Below are positions 53,040 to 61,286 of a stretch of 64,000 nucleotides of DNA, piece by piece. The stretch lies in the NCBI RefSeq assembly GCF_002298975.1, contig NZ_DBMV01000042.1, positions 1 to 64,000 on the forward strand. Direction: 5' to 3'. Every line of letters starts with the position of its first letter. Position 1 is the first letter of the stretch. The position numbers and the translations under genes were made by a program. Origin of the DNA: Ralstonia sp. UBA689. GTDB lineage: Bacteria > Pseudomonadota > Gammaproteobacteria > Burkholderiales > Burkholderiaceae. The notes beneath the pieces were generated by a model that was not told where the DNA came from, made no database searches, and worked only from the letters and a program-made list of their open reading frames with translations.

Positions 53040-53693
53040 ATGGCAGTTCGCCTTCCCAATGGCACGAAATTCGCCATCGCCGCCACGTACGGCGCGTTGG
53101 TTCCATTTGCGGCCATCACCAATGCTAAGCCGCCGCAGCTCAGCAGCGTCGCGCACGGGTTGCCCGATGCTGCAATTGTCGAAATCGCTTCGGGCTGGGG
53201 GCGCCTCGATGGCCGCGTATCCCGTATCGACACGTCGACTGCAGACGCTTTCGCACTCGAGAAATTCGACACGGCCAACACGAACGACTACCCCGCGGGA
53301 ACGGGCGCTGGCAGCGTGCGCCAGGTGCTGACCTTCCAGCAGATCACTCAGGTGCTGCAATCTGCTGCGTCGGGTGGGGATCAGCAGTTCTACAACTATT
53401 CGTTCCTCGAAGACACGAGCGACGAAAAGCAGATCCCGACCATCCGCAGCGCGCGCTCGTACGCTCTGACGCTTGCGGACGACCCGACGTTGCCGCACTA
53501 CGAACTCATCGAGGCGGCCGATGCCGACCGTGAGCCGCGAGTGATTGAGATGACGCTGCCCGGCGGATCCAAGATCTATTTCCGCGCCTACGTCTCGTCC
53601 TCCAAGGTGCCGACCACCACGAAGAACGAAGCCATGGCTATCAACGTGACCCTGTCGCTGACCGGCGAAGTCACCCGCTACGCAGGAGCCTAA
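53040..53693 (+). CDS. Major tail tube protein
   Basis: The 217-residue protein starts MAVRLPNGTKFAIAATYGALV and has the beta-rich pattern of siphovirus tail tube proteins, ending MAINVTLSLTGEVTRYAGA. It polymerises around the tape measure. I chose 53040 because GTGGAG precedes it; an ATG at 53025 adds five residues. The next gene follows after 4 bases. Confidence 0.88.
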   Translation: MAVRLPNGTKFAIAATYGALVPFAAITNAKPPQLSSVAHGLPDAAIVEIASGWGRLDGRVSRIDTSTADAFALEKFDTANTNDYPAGTGAGSVRQVLTFQQITQVLQSAASGGDQQFYNYSFLEDTSDEKQIPTIRSARSYALTLADDPTLPHYELIEAADADREPRVIEMTLPGGSKIYFRAYVSSSKVPTTTKNEAMAINVTLSLTGEVTRYAGA

Positions 53694-53697
53694 ACCG

Positions 53698-54012
53698 ATG
53701 TTCCAGATCACCCCGAATCCGACGTTCACCACAACGGTCGATATTCCGGTGGCCGGCGGCCGCGTCGAGAAGCTGAAGCTGACCTTCAAGCACAAGACCC
53801 GCGACGACGCGCTCGAATACCTGCGGCGTCCCGCCGGCGAGGGCGAAGACGACGCCTCTGTGCTGCTCGAAATCATCGCGGGCTGGGAGGACGTTGACGC
53901 GGAGTTCTCGCGCGAGGCGCTCAATCAGGTCGTGCAGAACTACCCCGGCGCGCCGCGCGCCATCTTTGACGCATACGCAGCGGAGCTGATGGGGCAGCGC
54001 CGGGGAAACTGA
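53698..54012 (+). CDS. Tail assembly chaperone (gpG-like)
   Basis: The 104-residue protein is the short form of the tail chaperone that binds the tape measure during tube assembly. It has a beta N-terminus (FTTTVDIPVAGGRVEKLKLTFKH) and a helical C-terminus (ALEYLRRPAGE, VLLEIIAGWEDVDAEFSREAL). Its end, just before the stop, carries the slippery heptamer G GGA AAC at 54003-54009, allowing -1 slippage into the downstream frame. Confidence 0.88.
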   Translation: MFQITPNPTFTTTVDIPVAGGRVEKLKLTFKHKTRDDALEYLRRPAGEGEDDASVLLEIIAGWEDVDAEFSREALNQVVQNYPGAPRAIFDAYAAELMGQRRGN

Positions 54013-54320
54013 TCGAGGCGGCGCGCCGACTGTACATGCGGTCGCACGATGCAGATCAGCTTGCCGCCTTCGGTTTGACGCCGGAAGACCTGGAGCCCGA
54101 GCCCGTTGCCGTGTGGCCGGATAACGCCACGACGGTCGAGGTGTTTGCGCATCTCGGTACGCAGTGGCGGATCGGGGCGCGTGGTCCCATCGGGCTGGAT
54201 TACGCGGCGATTCCGGTCGTGCTTCAGCTTCTGCAGGTCGCTGCCGACCAGCACGCCGAGGTTTTCGCGGGCATTCGCATCATGGAACACGCCGCGCTGG
54301 CGGAAATGAACGGGGAATGA
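53698..54320 (+). CDS. Tail assembly chaperone long form (gpGT-like), -1 frameshift product
   Basis: Slippage by one base at G GGA AAC (54003-54009) avoids the stop at 54010 and continues as LIEAARRLYMRSHDADQLA in the -1 frame to 54320. The fusion would be about 207 residues. The T part matches DUF1799 (LTPEDLEPEPVAVWPDN, LGTQWRIGARGPIGLDYAAIP), the second chaperone domain. Lambda uses the related G GGA AAG. An ATG at 54036 exists but is probably not an independent start. The tape measure begins 1 base after the stop. Confidence 0.85.
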
Positions 54321-54321
54321 C

Positions 54322-57246
54322 ATGGCAGAGTCCGTCGTCGGTAAAGCGACGCTGGAGGTGGGCGCGGACGTGTCCGGCGTGCGCGCCGGCGTGTCCGAGG
54401 CCCGCAGTGCAGTAACCGGTCTCGCCAACACCGTCGCCACCGAAGGGCGGCGCGCTGCGCAAGGCATCGAGACGATCAGTCAGGCCGCAGCCTCGGTGGC
54501 AAAGGAGGGGGGGAAAGCGGCGGCCGGTGTGGAAACGATCGGCCAAGCCGCCACCGTAGCTGCGGGCAATATGGACGCCGCTGCGACGCGCTTCTTGCGC
54601 GGCCTGGAGCGTCAGGCGGATCGAGCGGGGAAGACGGCCGCTGAATACGCGGCGCTGCGCGCCGAGCAGCTCGGCGTGACGGCAGCGGCGCAGCAGTACA
54701 TCGAGCGCCTGCGTGCCGTGGAAGTCGCCAGCAAGGCGAGCGACACAGCGCAGCAGAACCTCGGCATGTCGGCGCGCCAGACGGCGGCGGCCATGCGCAT
54801 GGTCTCGCCGCAGATCACCGATATCGTCACGCAGCTCGCCGGCGGCCAGAGCCCGATGCTGGTGCTCACGCAGCAAGGCGGCCAGCTCAAGGACATGTTT
54901 GGCGGTGTCGGGCCGGCACTCAAAGGCGTTGCGTCCTACGTTGCCAGCCTGATCACGCCGACGACGGTCGCCGCTGCCGCGGCTGGTGCTCTCGCCTATG
55001 CATGGATGACGGGCGCCCAGGAGGCCCGCGGTTACACCAACGCGCTGATTATGACCGGCCACTATGCCGGCGTGTCGAGCGGGCAGATGGCGGCCATGGC
55101 CGAGTCGGTCTCGCGCGTCATCGGCACCCAGCACCAGGCCGCCGATGTGCTCACGCGCATCACGGCGACCGGGCGGGTCGCCAGTGAACAGATGGTCGAA
55201 GTCTCGTCAGCTGCCATTGCCATGGAAAAGGCGACCGGGCAGTCGATCGACGAAACCATCAAGGATTTCGTTGAGCTCGCCGAAGAGCCCGCCAAGGCCT
55301 CGGTCAAGCTGAACGAGCAATTCCACTACCTGACCGGCGCGGTTTATGAGCAGATCGCCGCCTTGGAGCGCGCCGGCCAGGTCGACGAGGCGGCGGCGCT
55401 TGCGCAAAAGACGTTCGCGGACGCACTGCGCGATCGCGCGCTTGAGGTGCGCCGCAACGTCGGTTACATGGAGCTCGCCTGGATCGGGCTGACCGAGACG
55501 GCAAAAAAGGCCTGGGACGCCATTGCCGGCATCGGCCGCGCCGAGACTGCGGGCGACAAGCTCAATGGCCTGTATCGCGCCATGGCGCAGCAGGAAAAGG
55601 AGCTGTCCGAGGCGCGCGCCAAGGGTTACAACACCGTCCAGCTCGAAGCAGCGTTGAACGCCAATCGCGCTCGCCTGCAGCAGTACAACGATGCGGTCGT
55701 CGCCGACGCGAAGCAATCTGCCGACAAGGCCGCGAAGCAGCGCGCCGAAGACGACAAGATCGGCGCTCGCGCTTCGATCGACGCACTGATGAAGAGCGTC
55801 CGGTCGCGCCAGCAGATCCGCGATGACGATCTGAAGAAATTCAAGTCTGACGCGGAAAAGGCAGGGCTGTCAGCGGAGGAATACGCCAAGGGCGTTGCCG
55901 CCATCAACGAGAAGTACAAGGACAAGGCGCCGAAGGCGGCAACCGAAGACGCTGGCGCGCGCATGTTGGAAAACCTGCGCAAGACCGGCGCCGCCCTGGC
56001 CGCGCAGCAGGCCGTCGAGGATCAGCTCACCGCCGGCCAGAAAGCACGCGCCGAGTTCGAGCAGCAGATCGCCGACATCAAGGGCAAGAAGACGCTCACG
56101 GCGGACCAGAAAAGCCTGCTGGCGCACCAGGACCAGATTCGGGCGCAGTTCGACCTGAATATTGCTGCGGAACAGGCGATTCAGAAGCGCAAGGACGAAA
56201 CGGCCGAGCTGGAAAAGCAAAAGAAGCTGCTCGAAGACGCACGCCAGCAGGCAGATGGCATGGACGTTCGCATTGCGGATGCCGCGCAGGCGCGCAGCGA
56301 TCAGTTCGGCCGCCAGCTCGACGCCTTTGGCCTGGGCAAGCGCGCCAACGAGCAGGTCAACGCCGCCAAGTCGATCTACCGCGAATTCGAGCGCATGCGC
56401 ACCGACTGGAACAAGTCGATGACCAAGCGCGGGCTCGTCGGCTCTGACCTCTACAACGAGGAGCTCGCCAAGATCAACGACAGCGAGCGGGCCGCGCTGG
56501 GTCAGTTGGGTGCGTATTACGACCAACTGGCCGCCAAGCAATCCGACTGGAAATTCGGAGCGCTGTCGGCGCTGGCGGACTACCGGGACGCGGCAGCCAA
56601 TGTGGCGGCTTCCGCTGAGCGGCTGTTCTCCAACGCGTTTCAGTCAATGGAAGACGCCGTCGCCAAGTTCGCCACAACGGGCAAGCTGGATTTCAAGAGC
56701 TTCGCGCAGAGCGTTATCGCCGATCTTGCGCGCATCCAGGCGCGGGCCGCAATTTCGGGCCTGGCGCAGATGGGAATCAGCTTCGTCGGCAGCATGTTTG
56801 CTGGCGCGGGTATGGCCGACGGCGCTGGCGCATTCGACGGTGCCGCTACGGCGGCGGCCGGTAGCGGCACCGTGCCGGTGACTGGCGACATGCTCTACGG
56901 AGGCAGCATACCGGCTCCTTCTTACGGAGGCGGCTTGTTCGTCGACGGTGCGCGAGCTGCAGGCGGACCGGTGTCCGCTGGCGGCTTGTACCTGGTGGGC
57001 GAGCAAGGGCCGGAGCTATTTCGGCCCAGCGGCTCTGGATCGATCGTGCCAAACCACGCGCTGGGCGGGGGTGGGGTGGTGGTGAACGTAATCGGCGCGC
57101 CCAGCCAACCGGAGGTGCAGCAGTCCACCGACCAGGACGGCCGAACGCAGATCGATTTGATCTTCAAGGAAGTCGACCGGCGGATCGACGACAGGCTGCA
57201 GCGTGCAACGTTGCAGGGCGGCGTGTTGTCCGGCCGTCGCAACTGA
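54322..57246 (+). CDS. Tail tape measure protein
   Basis: The 974-residue protein sets tail length. It has an N-terminal repeated coiled region (AVTGLANTVATEGRRAAQGIETISQAA), a lambda-H-like conserved block (MRMVSPQITDIVTQLAGGQSP), and hydrophobic ALKGVASYVASLITP. Long Ala/Gln/Lys/Glu coiled coils span about 430-700. The C-terminus has VDGARAAGGPVSAGGLYLVGEQG-PELF, a classic tape-measure ending. Length predicts a tail of roughly 140-150 nm by the usual 1.5 angstrom per residue rule, an estimate only. Confidence 0.95.
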   Translation: MAESVVGKATLEVGADVSGVRAGVSEARSAVTGLANTVATEGRRAAQGIETISQAAASVAKEGGKAAAGVETIGQAATVAAGNMDAAATRFLRGLERQADRAGKTAAEYAALRAEQLGVTAAAQQYIERLRAVEVASKASDTAQQNLGMSARQTAAAMRMVSPQITDIVTQLAGGQSPMLVLTQQGGQLKDMFGGVGPALKGVASYVASLITPTTVAAAAAGALAYAWMTGAQEARGYTNALIMTGHYAGVSSGQMAAMAESVSRVIGTQHQAADVLTRITATGRVASEQMVEVSSAAIAMEKATGQSIDETIKDFVELAEEPAKASVKLNEQFHYLTGAVYEQIAALERAGQVDEAAALAQKTFADALRDRALEVRRNVGYMELAWIGLTETAKKAWDAIAGIGRAETAGDKLNGLYRAMAQQEKELSEARAKGYNTVQLEAALNANRARLQQYNDAVVADAKQSADKAAKQRAEDDKIGARASIDALMKSVRSRQQIRDDDLKKFKSDAEKAGLSAEEYAKGVAAINEKYKDKAPKAATEDAGARMLENLRKTGAALAAQQAVEDQLTAGQKARAEFEQQIADIKGKKTLTADQKSLLAHQDQIRAQFDLNIAAEQAIQKRKDETAELEKQKKLLEDARQQADGMDVRIADAAQARSDQFGRQLDAFGLGKRANEQVNAAKSIYREFERMRTDWNKSMTKRGLVGSDLYNEELAKINDSERAALGQLGAYYDQLAAKQSDWKFGALSALADYRDAAANVAASAERLFSNAFQSMEDAVAKFATTGKLDFKSFAQSVIADLARIQARAAISGLAQMGISFVGSMFAGAGMADGAGAFDGAATAAAGSGTVPVTGDMLYGGSIPAPSYGGGLFVDGARAAGGPVSAGGLYLVGEQGPELFRPSGSGSIVPNHALGGGGVVVNVIGAPSQPEVQQSTDQDGRTQIDLIFKEVDRRIDDRLQRATLQGGVLSGRRN

Positions 57247-57256
57247 CAGGAATCCC

Positions 57257-57598
57257 ATGGCACTTGAAACCTTCACCTGGCGCGCCGTCGGCAGCAGCGC
57301 ACAGGGCAGCGTCAAGCTGCGCACGCGGTCAGCGCAGTTTGGCGATGGCTACCAGCAGGTAGCGCCAGACGGCATCAACAATCGCACCAGCTCCTGGCCA
57401 CTCAAATTTGTCGGTGGCGCGGCACGCATCCGAGAAATCCAAGCCTTCATTGATCGGCATGCCGGCGCCAAATCGTTCCTGTGGACGCCTCCGCTTGGGG
57501 TGCAGGGACGCTATCGAATTGGCGAATACACACCAGCAGTCGAGGCCGCCGGTGTGTATTCACTTTCTGCAACCTTCGTTGAGAGTTTCGCACCATGA
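57257..57598 (+). CDS. Minor tail protein M-like
   Basis: The 113-residue protein matches lambda gpM: LETFTWRAVGSSAQGSVKLRTR, SAQFGDGYQQVAPDGINNR, then AKSFLWTPPLGVQGRY. It is an early component of the tail tip. CAGGAAT precedes the ATG at 57257. The stop overlaps the next gene by 4 bases. Confidence 0.9.
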   Translation: MALETFTWRAVGSSAQGSVKLRTRSAQFGDGYQQVAPDGINNRTSSWPLKFVGGAARIREIQAFIDRHAGAKSFLWTPPLGVQGRYRIGEYTPAVEAAGVYSLSATFVESFAP

Positions 57599-58695
57599 GC
57601 CTCCAGCTCGAACAGATCAACTTGGGTACGGCTCCGCTGGGTAAAGACGGGGACACCCAGCGCGGAGCAAACAGCAAGATCAACTCCAACATGACGGCCA
57701 TCCAAACGGCCGTGAATGGAAAGGTCGACCTTGCAGGCGGCGCTTTCACTGGGCCTGTCACCTTCAGTGGCGAAGTGCCCTGGGACTCGGGGAATCTTCC
57801 GTCGCCCGCGCAGACCACCGGCACCGACTTTACCGGGCCAGTCAGTTTCTCTGTCAGACCCACGGTCGCTGGGAAAGCCATCTGGGATGCCGGGAACCTG
57901 CCAAATCCCGTCCAAACGACAGGCGGCACGTTTACCGGGGGCGTGGTCATGCAAAGCGGTCTCGCTTTGTCCCAGGCGAACGGGGGTATCGAGCTGGGAA
58001 ATCAGGCCGCCGCCAATACACCGTTCGTTGACTTTCATAGCTCCGGCGGGCCCGTCGATTGCGACGTCCGGCTCATAGCGTCGGGCGGCAGCACTTCGAC
58101 GCCGGGCAAAGGGACGCTATCTCTACTGGCAGCAAACTTTGTCCTTGGGGCGGCCAACTTACAACTCAGCGGCTACGCAAATTCGCAATGGCCCCTGTGG
58201 TTCAAGAACGGTTATGCCGGGGCAACCAGCGTCATTGTGTTCAGTAATTCCGGTGGGGCCACCGTTGGCTCAATCGGCACAAGCGACACGGCCACCACCT
58301 TCTACACGACGTCTGACTATCGCCTGAAGCAAAACTACGCTCCGATCAACGGGGCACTTGAGTCGCTCAGACGCATTGGGTTTTACGCTGGTGAGTTCAA
58401 GGCCGATCCGGGCAAGATCGTCGACTACTGCATCGCCCATGAAGTGCAGGAAGAGATGGCTTTCGTTGTGAGCGGCAGCAAGGACGCCGTTCAGGAATAT
58501 CCGATCTTGCGAGAGGGAGCCGACCCGCACGATGTCCAGCCAGACGACGTCGTCGGCGTCGAACAGGCGATTCTTCCCCAAGCGGTCGACTATTCGAAGA
58601 TGGTTCCCCGCCTCGGCGCGGCGATTCAAGAGCTGGACGCGATGCTGCAGGCCGCATATCAGCGTATCGCACAGTTGGAGTCGCGGATGCCATGA
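57595..58695 (+). CDS. Tail fibre with C-terminal S74 intramolecular chaperone
   Basis: The 366-residue protein has an N-terminal tail-attachment part (LQLEQINLGTAPLGKDGDTQRGAN), repeated GAFTGPVTFSG-type collar motifs (TGPV, TGGV) and a beta-rich middle. The C-terminal Peptidase_S74 domain starts TTSDYRLKQNYAPI, with the conserved Ser-Asp-x-Arg. This domain trimerises the fibre and then cleaves itself off. Its place between M and L is unusual for lambda-type tails. The composition is slightly more AT-rich than neighbours, fitting exchange of receptor-binding genes. Confidence 0.88.
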   Translation: MSLQLEQINLGTAPLGKDGDTQRGANSKINSNMTAIQTAVNGKVDLAGGAFTGPVTFSGEVPWDSGNLPSPAQTTGTDFTGPVSFSVRPTVAGKAIWDAGNLPNPVQTTGGTFTGGVVMQSGLALSQANGGIELGNQAAANTPFVDFHSSGGPVDCDVRLIASGGSTSTPGKGTLSLLAANFVLGAANLQLSGYANSQWPLWFKNGYAGATSVIVFSNSGGATVGSIGTSDTATTFYTTSDYRLKQNYAPINGALESLRRIGFYAGEFKADPGKIVDYCIAHEVQEEMAFVVSGSKDAVQEYPILREGADPHDVQPDDVVGVEQAILPQAVDYSKMVPRLGAAIQELDAMLQAAYQRIAQLESRMP

Positions 58696-59393
58696 AAATC
58701 ACAGCTGACATCCAGCGCCTGGAGCCCAGCGCGCTCGTCGAGCTGTTTGAGCTTGATGCGACAGAAATCGGCGCCGACATGCTGCGCTTCCACGGCTACA
58801 CGCAAGTCGGTTCCATCTGGTGGCAGGGCAACGAATACAGCCCGTGGCCGATCGAGGGGAAGGGCTTCGCTCGTTCCGGCCAGGGGCAACAGCCCGCACC
58901 GCGCCTGACCGTTGGCAACGTGGATGGCTCGATCTCGGCGGTGTGCCTGTACGCCAACGACCTCGTCGGCGCGAAGCTGCGACGCCGGCGCACGCTGGGG
59001 CGCTTCCTCGATGCGCGCAATTTCCCCGATGGGAACCCCGAGGCGGACCCCTCCGAAGAGTTGCCGCTCGAAGAGTGGTTCGTCGAGCAAAAAGCCGCCG
59101 AAACCAACGAAACCGTCGAGTTCGAGCTCTCTAGCGCACTCGACTTCAATGGCGTGCAGTTGCCGCGTCGGCAGATCGTCGCCAACGTGTGCATGTGGCT
59201 CATGATCGGCGGCTATCGGGGCCCGCAATGCGGCTATACAGGCGCGGCCATGTTTGACCGGGATGACAAGCCGGTCGCCGACCCGTCACTCGATAAGTGC
59301 GGTGGTCGGCTGTCGTCGTGCAAATGCCGCTTCGGCGCCAACAGCCCGCTGCCGTTTGGGGCATTTCCAGCAGCAGACCTGGTGCGGACTTGA
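58692..59393 (+). CDS. Minor tail protein L-like
   Basis: The 233-residue protein matches lambda gpL: MKITADIQRLEPSALVELFELD at the N-terminus, PAPRLTVGNVDGSISAVC, and a C-terminal Cys-rich part (GPQCGYTGAAMFD, DKCGGRLSSCKCRFG) expected to bind an iron-sulfur cluster. It connects the tail tip. The start overlaps the fibre gene stop by 4 bases. Confidence 0.92.
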   Translation: MKITADIQRLEPSALVELFELDATEIGADMLRFHGYTQVGSIWWQGNEYSPWPIEGKGFARSGQGQQPAPRLTVGNVDGSISAVCLYANDLVGAKLRRRRTLGRFLDARNFPDGNPEADPSEELPLEEWFVEQKAAETNETVEFELSSALDFNGVQLPRRQIVANVCMWLMIGGYRGPQCGYTGAAMFDRDDKPVADPSLDKCGGRLSSCKCRFGANSPLPFGAFPAADLVRT

Positions 59394-59394
59394 T

Positions 59395-60105
59395 ATGCAG
59401 CAGAAAACGTTAGAAGACGCGCGCCACCACGCCGCGCGCGATTTCCCGCGCGAGGCGTGCGGCCTGGTCATTGTGACCAAGGGGCGCGAGCGCTATGTGC
59501 CATGCCGCAATGTGGCTGTCGGTACTGAGCATTTCGAGATGCCGGCCGAAGACTATGCAGCCGCCGAAGACCTGGGCGAGGTGATGGCCGTCGTGCACAG
59601 CCACCCGAACGCCAGCGCAGAACCCAGCCAAGCCGACCGAGTCGCGTGCGAGGCTTCCGGCGTGCCGTGGCACATCATCGCTTGGCCGGCCGACGACGTG
59701 CGCAGCATTGAGCCGTGCGGCTATCAGGCACCGCTTGTGGGGCGCCAATTTGCGCACGGCATTCTCGACTGCTACTCGCTGGTGGTCGACTGGTACGCCC
59801 GCGAGCGCGGCGTGTACCTGCCGGATTTTGAGCGGCACGACAACTGGTGGGCGGAGGGTGGCGACCTCTACATGCAGCATTACACCGAGGCGGGGTTCCG
59901 CGTGGTCTCGCAAGACGTGCCCGACAAGCCGGGGGACGTCATCCTGATGCAGCTAAGGGCGCCGGTGCCGAATCATGCCGGCATCTACCTTGGCGATGGG
60001 CACATGCTGCACCACGTGCACGGGCGGCTGTCTTCCCGCGACGTGTACGGCGGCTATTGGCAGGAGATCACGCGCTGCGTGTTGCGCCACCAGTCGGCGT
60101 TATGA
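59395..60105 (+). CDS. Tail tip peptidase K-like (JAB + NlpC/P60)
   Basis: The 236-residue protein has two domains. An N-terminal JAB/MPN metal site: Glu20, then AVVHSHPNASAEPSQAD with His68, His70 and Ser78/Asp81. A C-terminal NlpC/P60 peptidase follows, with Cys126 in HGILDCYSLVVDWY and His in PNHAGIYLGDG. It may cut peptidoglycan during DNA entry and process tail proteins. I start at 59395; earlier in-frame sequence lies inside gene L. Confidence 0.92.
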   Translation: MQQKTLEDARHHAARDFPREACGLVIVTKGRERYVPCRNVAVGTEHFEMPAEDYAAAEDLGEVMAVVHSHPNASAEPSQADRVACEASGVPWHIIAWPADDVRSIEPCGYQAPLVGRQFAHGILDCYSLVVDWYARERGVYLPDFERHDNWWAEGGDLYMQHYTEAGFRVVSQDVPDKPGDVILMQLRAPVPNHAGIYLGDGHMLHHVHGRLSSRDVYGGYWQEITRCVLRHQSAL

Positions 60106-60134
60106 TCGCGGCTTCCAAGTCTTGGGAGCCCTGA

Positions 60135-60569
60135 ATGCTTCGATCCTTCGCTGTCGCGTGTGTGGTGCCGTTGGTTGCGGCGTGCGCAACGTCCTCTGTG
60201 TCGCCGCGCGAGGCGGCTACAGTGCCGCAGGACCGCTTGTTTGCCTACCAAGCGTCGAGCGAACAACCGGGCGGGCGCGTCACGGTAACGCGCGACGACG
60301 GTTTCGCCGGCAGAGGCTGTTTGCTTGGGTTCTATGTGGACGGCAAGCTCGCGGGGTCATTTGAGGCAGGCGAGACGGCGCGCTTCTTCCTGCCGCCTGG
60401 CGAGTACGTGCTCGGCGCGGGCTTCCCGAAGGGGAGGGGCTTCTGCGCAATGCACGGCGGCGAGCTGCGCGAGCTGTCCGCTGAGTTTGCCGTTGGGCAG
60501 GAACGTTATTACCGCATGGTCAACAGGCCGGGCGACGGCGTTGCGCTGGAAGCGACCACGCAGCGCTAG
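60135..60569 (+). CDS. Phage-encoded lipoprotein of unknown function
   Basis: The 144-residue precursor has a lipoprotein signal peptide (RSFAVACVVPLVAAC, lipobox LVAAC, acylated Cys17). The mature beta-rich domain includes GCLLGFYVDGKLAGSFEAGETARFFLP and YVLGAGFPKGRGFC. It would sit in the envelope. Its location between K and I matches the position of lambda-family cor-like exclusion genes; function here is unproven. It is closed by an intrinsic terminator, so it may be a self-contained cargo unit. Confidence 0.75.
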   Translation: MLRSFAVACVVPLVAACATSSVSPREAATVPQDRLFAYQASSEQPGGRVTVTRDDGFAGRGCLLGFYVDGKLAGSFEAGETARFFLPPGEYVLGAGFPKGRGFCAMHGGELRELSAEFAVGQERYYRMVNRPGDGVALEATTQR

Positions 60570-60590
60570 ACAGTATCAACGACAAAAGGG

Positions 60591-60612
60591 ACCCGCTTCG
60601 GCGGGTTTTGTT
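60591..60612 (+). terminator. Intrinsic terminator after lipoprotein gene
   Basis: ACCCGC-TTCG-GCGGGT is a perfect 6-base stem with a stable UUCG loop followed by TTTGTTT. It lies just before the start of the I-like gene at 60615. Confidence 0.85.
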
Positions 60613-60614
60613 TT

Positions 60615-61211
60615 ATGTGCGCAACATCGGAAAAATTGAGAACCGTGCGCCTGTACGGCAAGCTGGGCGCGCGCTTCGGCCGCCGTTTTGAATTGGCTGT
60701 CGCCAGCCCGGCCGAAGCCATCCAAGCGCTGTGCGTGCTGCTCGCTGGCTTCAAGCGCGAACTCCTCACCAGTCGCGACAGGGGAGTCACCTACGCCGTC
60801 TTCGTGGGCAAGCGCAACCTCGCCAAGGAAGAGCTGGAATTGCCGCCCGGGCGCGACGAGATCCGCATTGCACCTGTGCTGATGGGGAGCAAGCGGGGCG
60901 GCATCCTGCAGACCATTCTTGGCGCCGTGTTGGTGGTGGTCGGCGCCGTTATCAGCGTCTATGGCGGCGGCGCCGGTACGCCGCTGATGCAGATGGGCGC
61001 GGCAATGATGTTCGGCGGTGTCGTGCAGATGCTGTCGCCGCAGCCACAAGGGCTGTCGGCCAGGGATGCGCCGCAGAACGGCGCCTCATACAACTTCAAC
61101 GGTGCAGTCAACACCAGCGCCCAGGGGAACCCAGTGCCGCTGCTTTACGGCGAAATGCTGGTTGGTTCGGCCGTCATCTCCGGCGGCATTTACGCGGAGG
61201 ACCAGGTCTAA
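60615..61211 (+). CDS. Tail assembly protein I-like
   Basis: The 198-residue protein matches lambda gpI: EKLRTVRLYGKLGARFGRRFEL with an ubiquitin-like N-terminal fold, AIQALCVLLAGFKREL, then a glycine-rich hydrophobic middle (ILQTILGAVLVVVGAVISVYGGG) and NGAVNTSAQGNPVPLLYGE-M near the C-terminus. It is needed for tail-tip assembly but not part of the mature tail. The ATG starts only a few bases after the terminator stem, so the hairpin may affect translation. Confidence 0.92.
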   Translation: MCATSEKLRTVRLYGKLGARFGRRFELAVASPAEAIQALCVLLAGFKRELLTSRDRGVTYAVFVGKRNLAKEELELPPGRDEIRIAPVLMGSKRGGILQTILGAVLVVVGAVISVYGGGAGTPLMQMGAAMMFGGVVQMLSPQPQGLSARDAPQNGASYNFNGAVNTSAQGNPVPLLYGEMLVGSAVISGGIYAEDQV

Positions 61212-61245
61212 GCGCCCGGCCCCACAACCCCACATCAAATTCTCG

Positions 61246-61269
61246 GCCCCGCATGTCGCGGGGCTTTTT
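61246..61269 (+). terminator. Intrinsic terminator between I and J
   Basis: GCCCCGC-ATGTC-GCGGGGC is a perfect 7-base stem followed by five T residues, 18 bases before the J start codon. Confidence 0.85.
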
Positions 61270-61286
61270 CATTTGGGCGGCCAGAA

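Noticed and set aside
54036..54320. Independent gene starting at ATG 54036
   Set aside because: The -1 frame is open upstream to the slippery heptamer, so this is the second half of the GT frameshift product.
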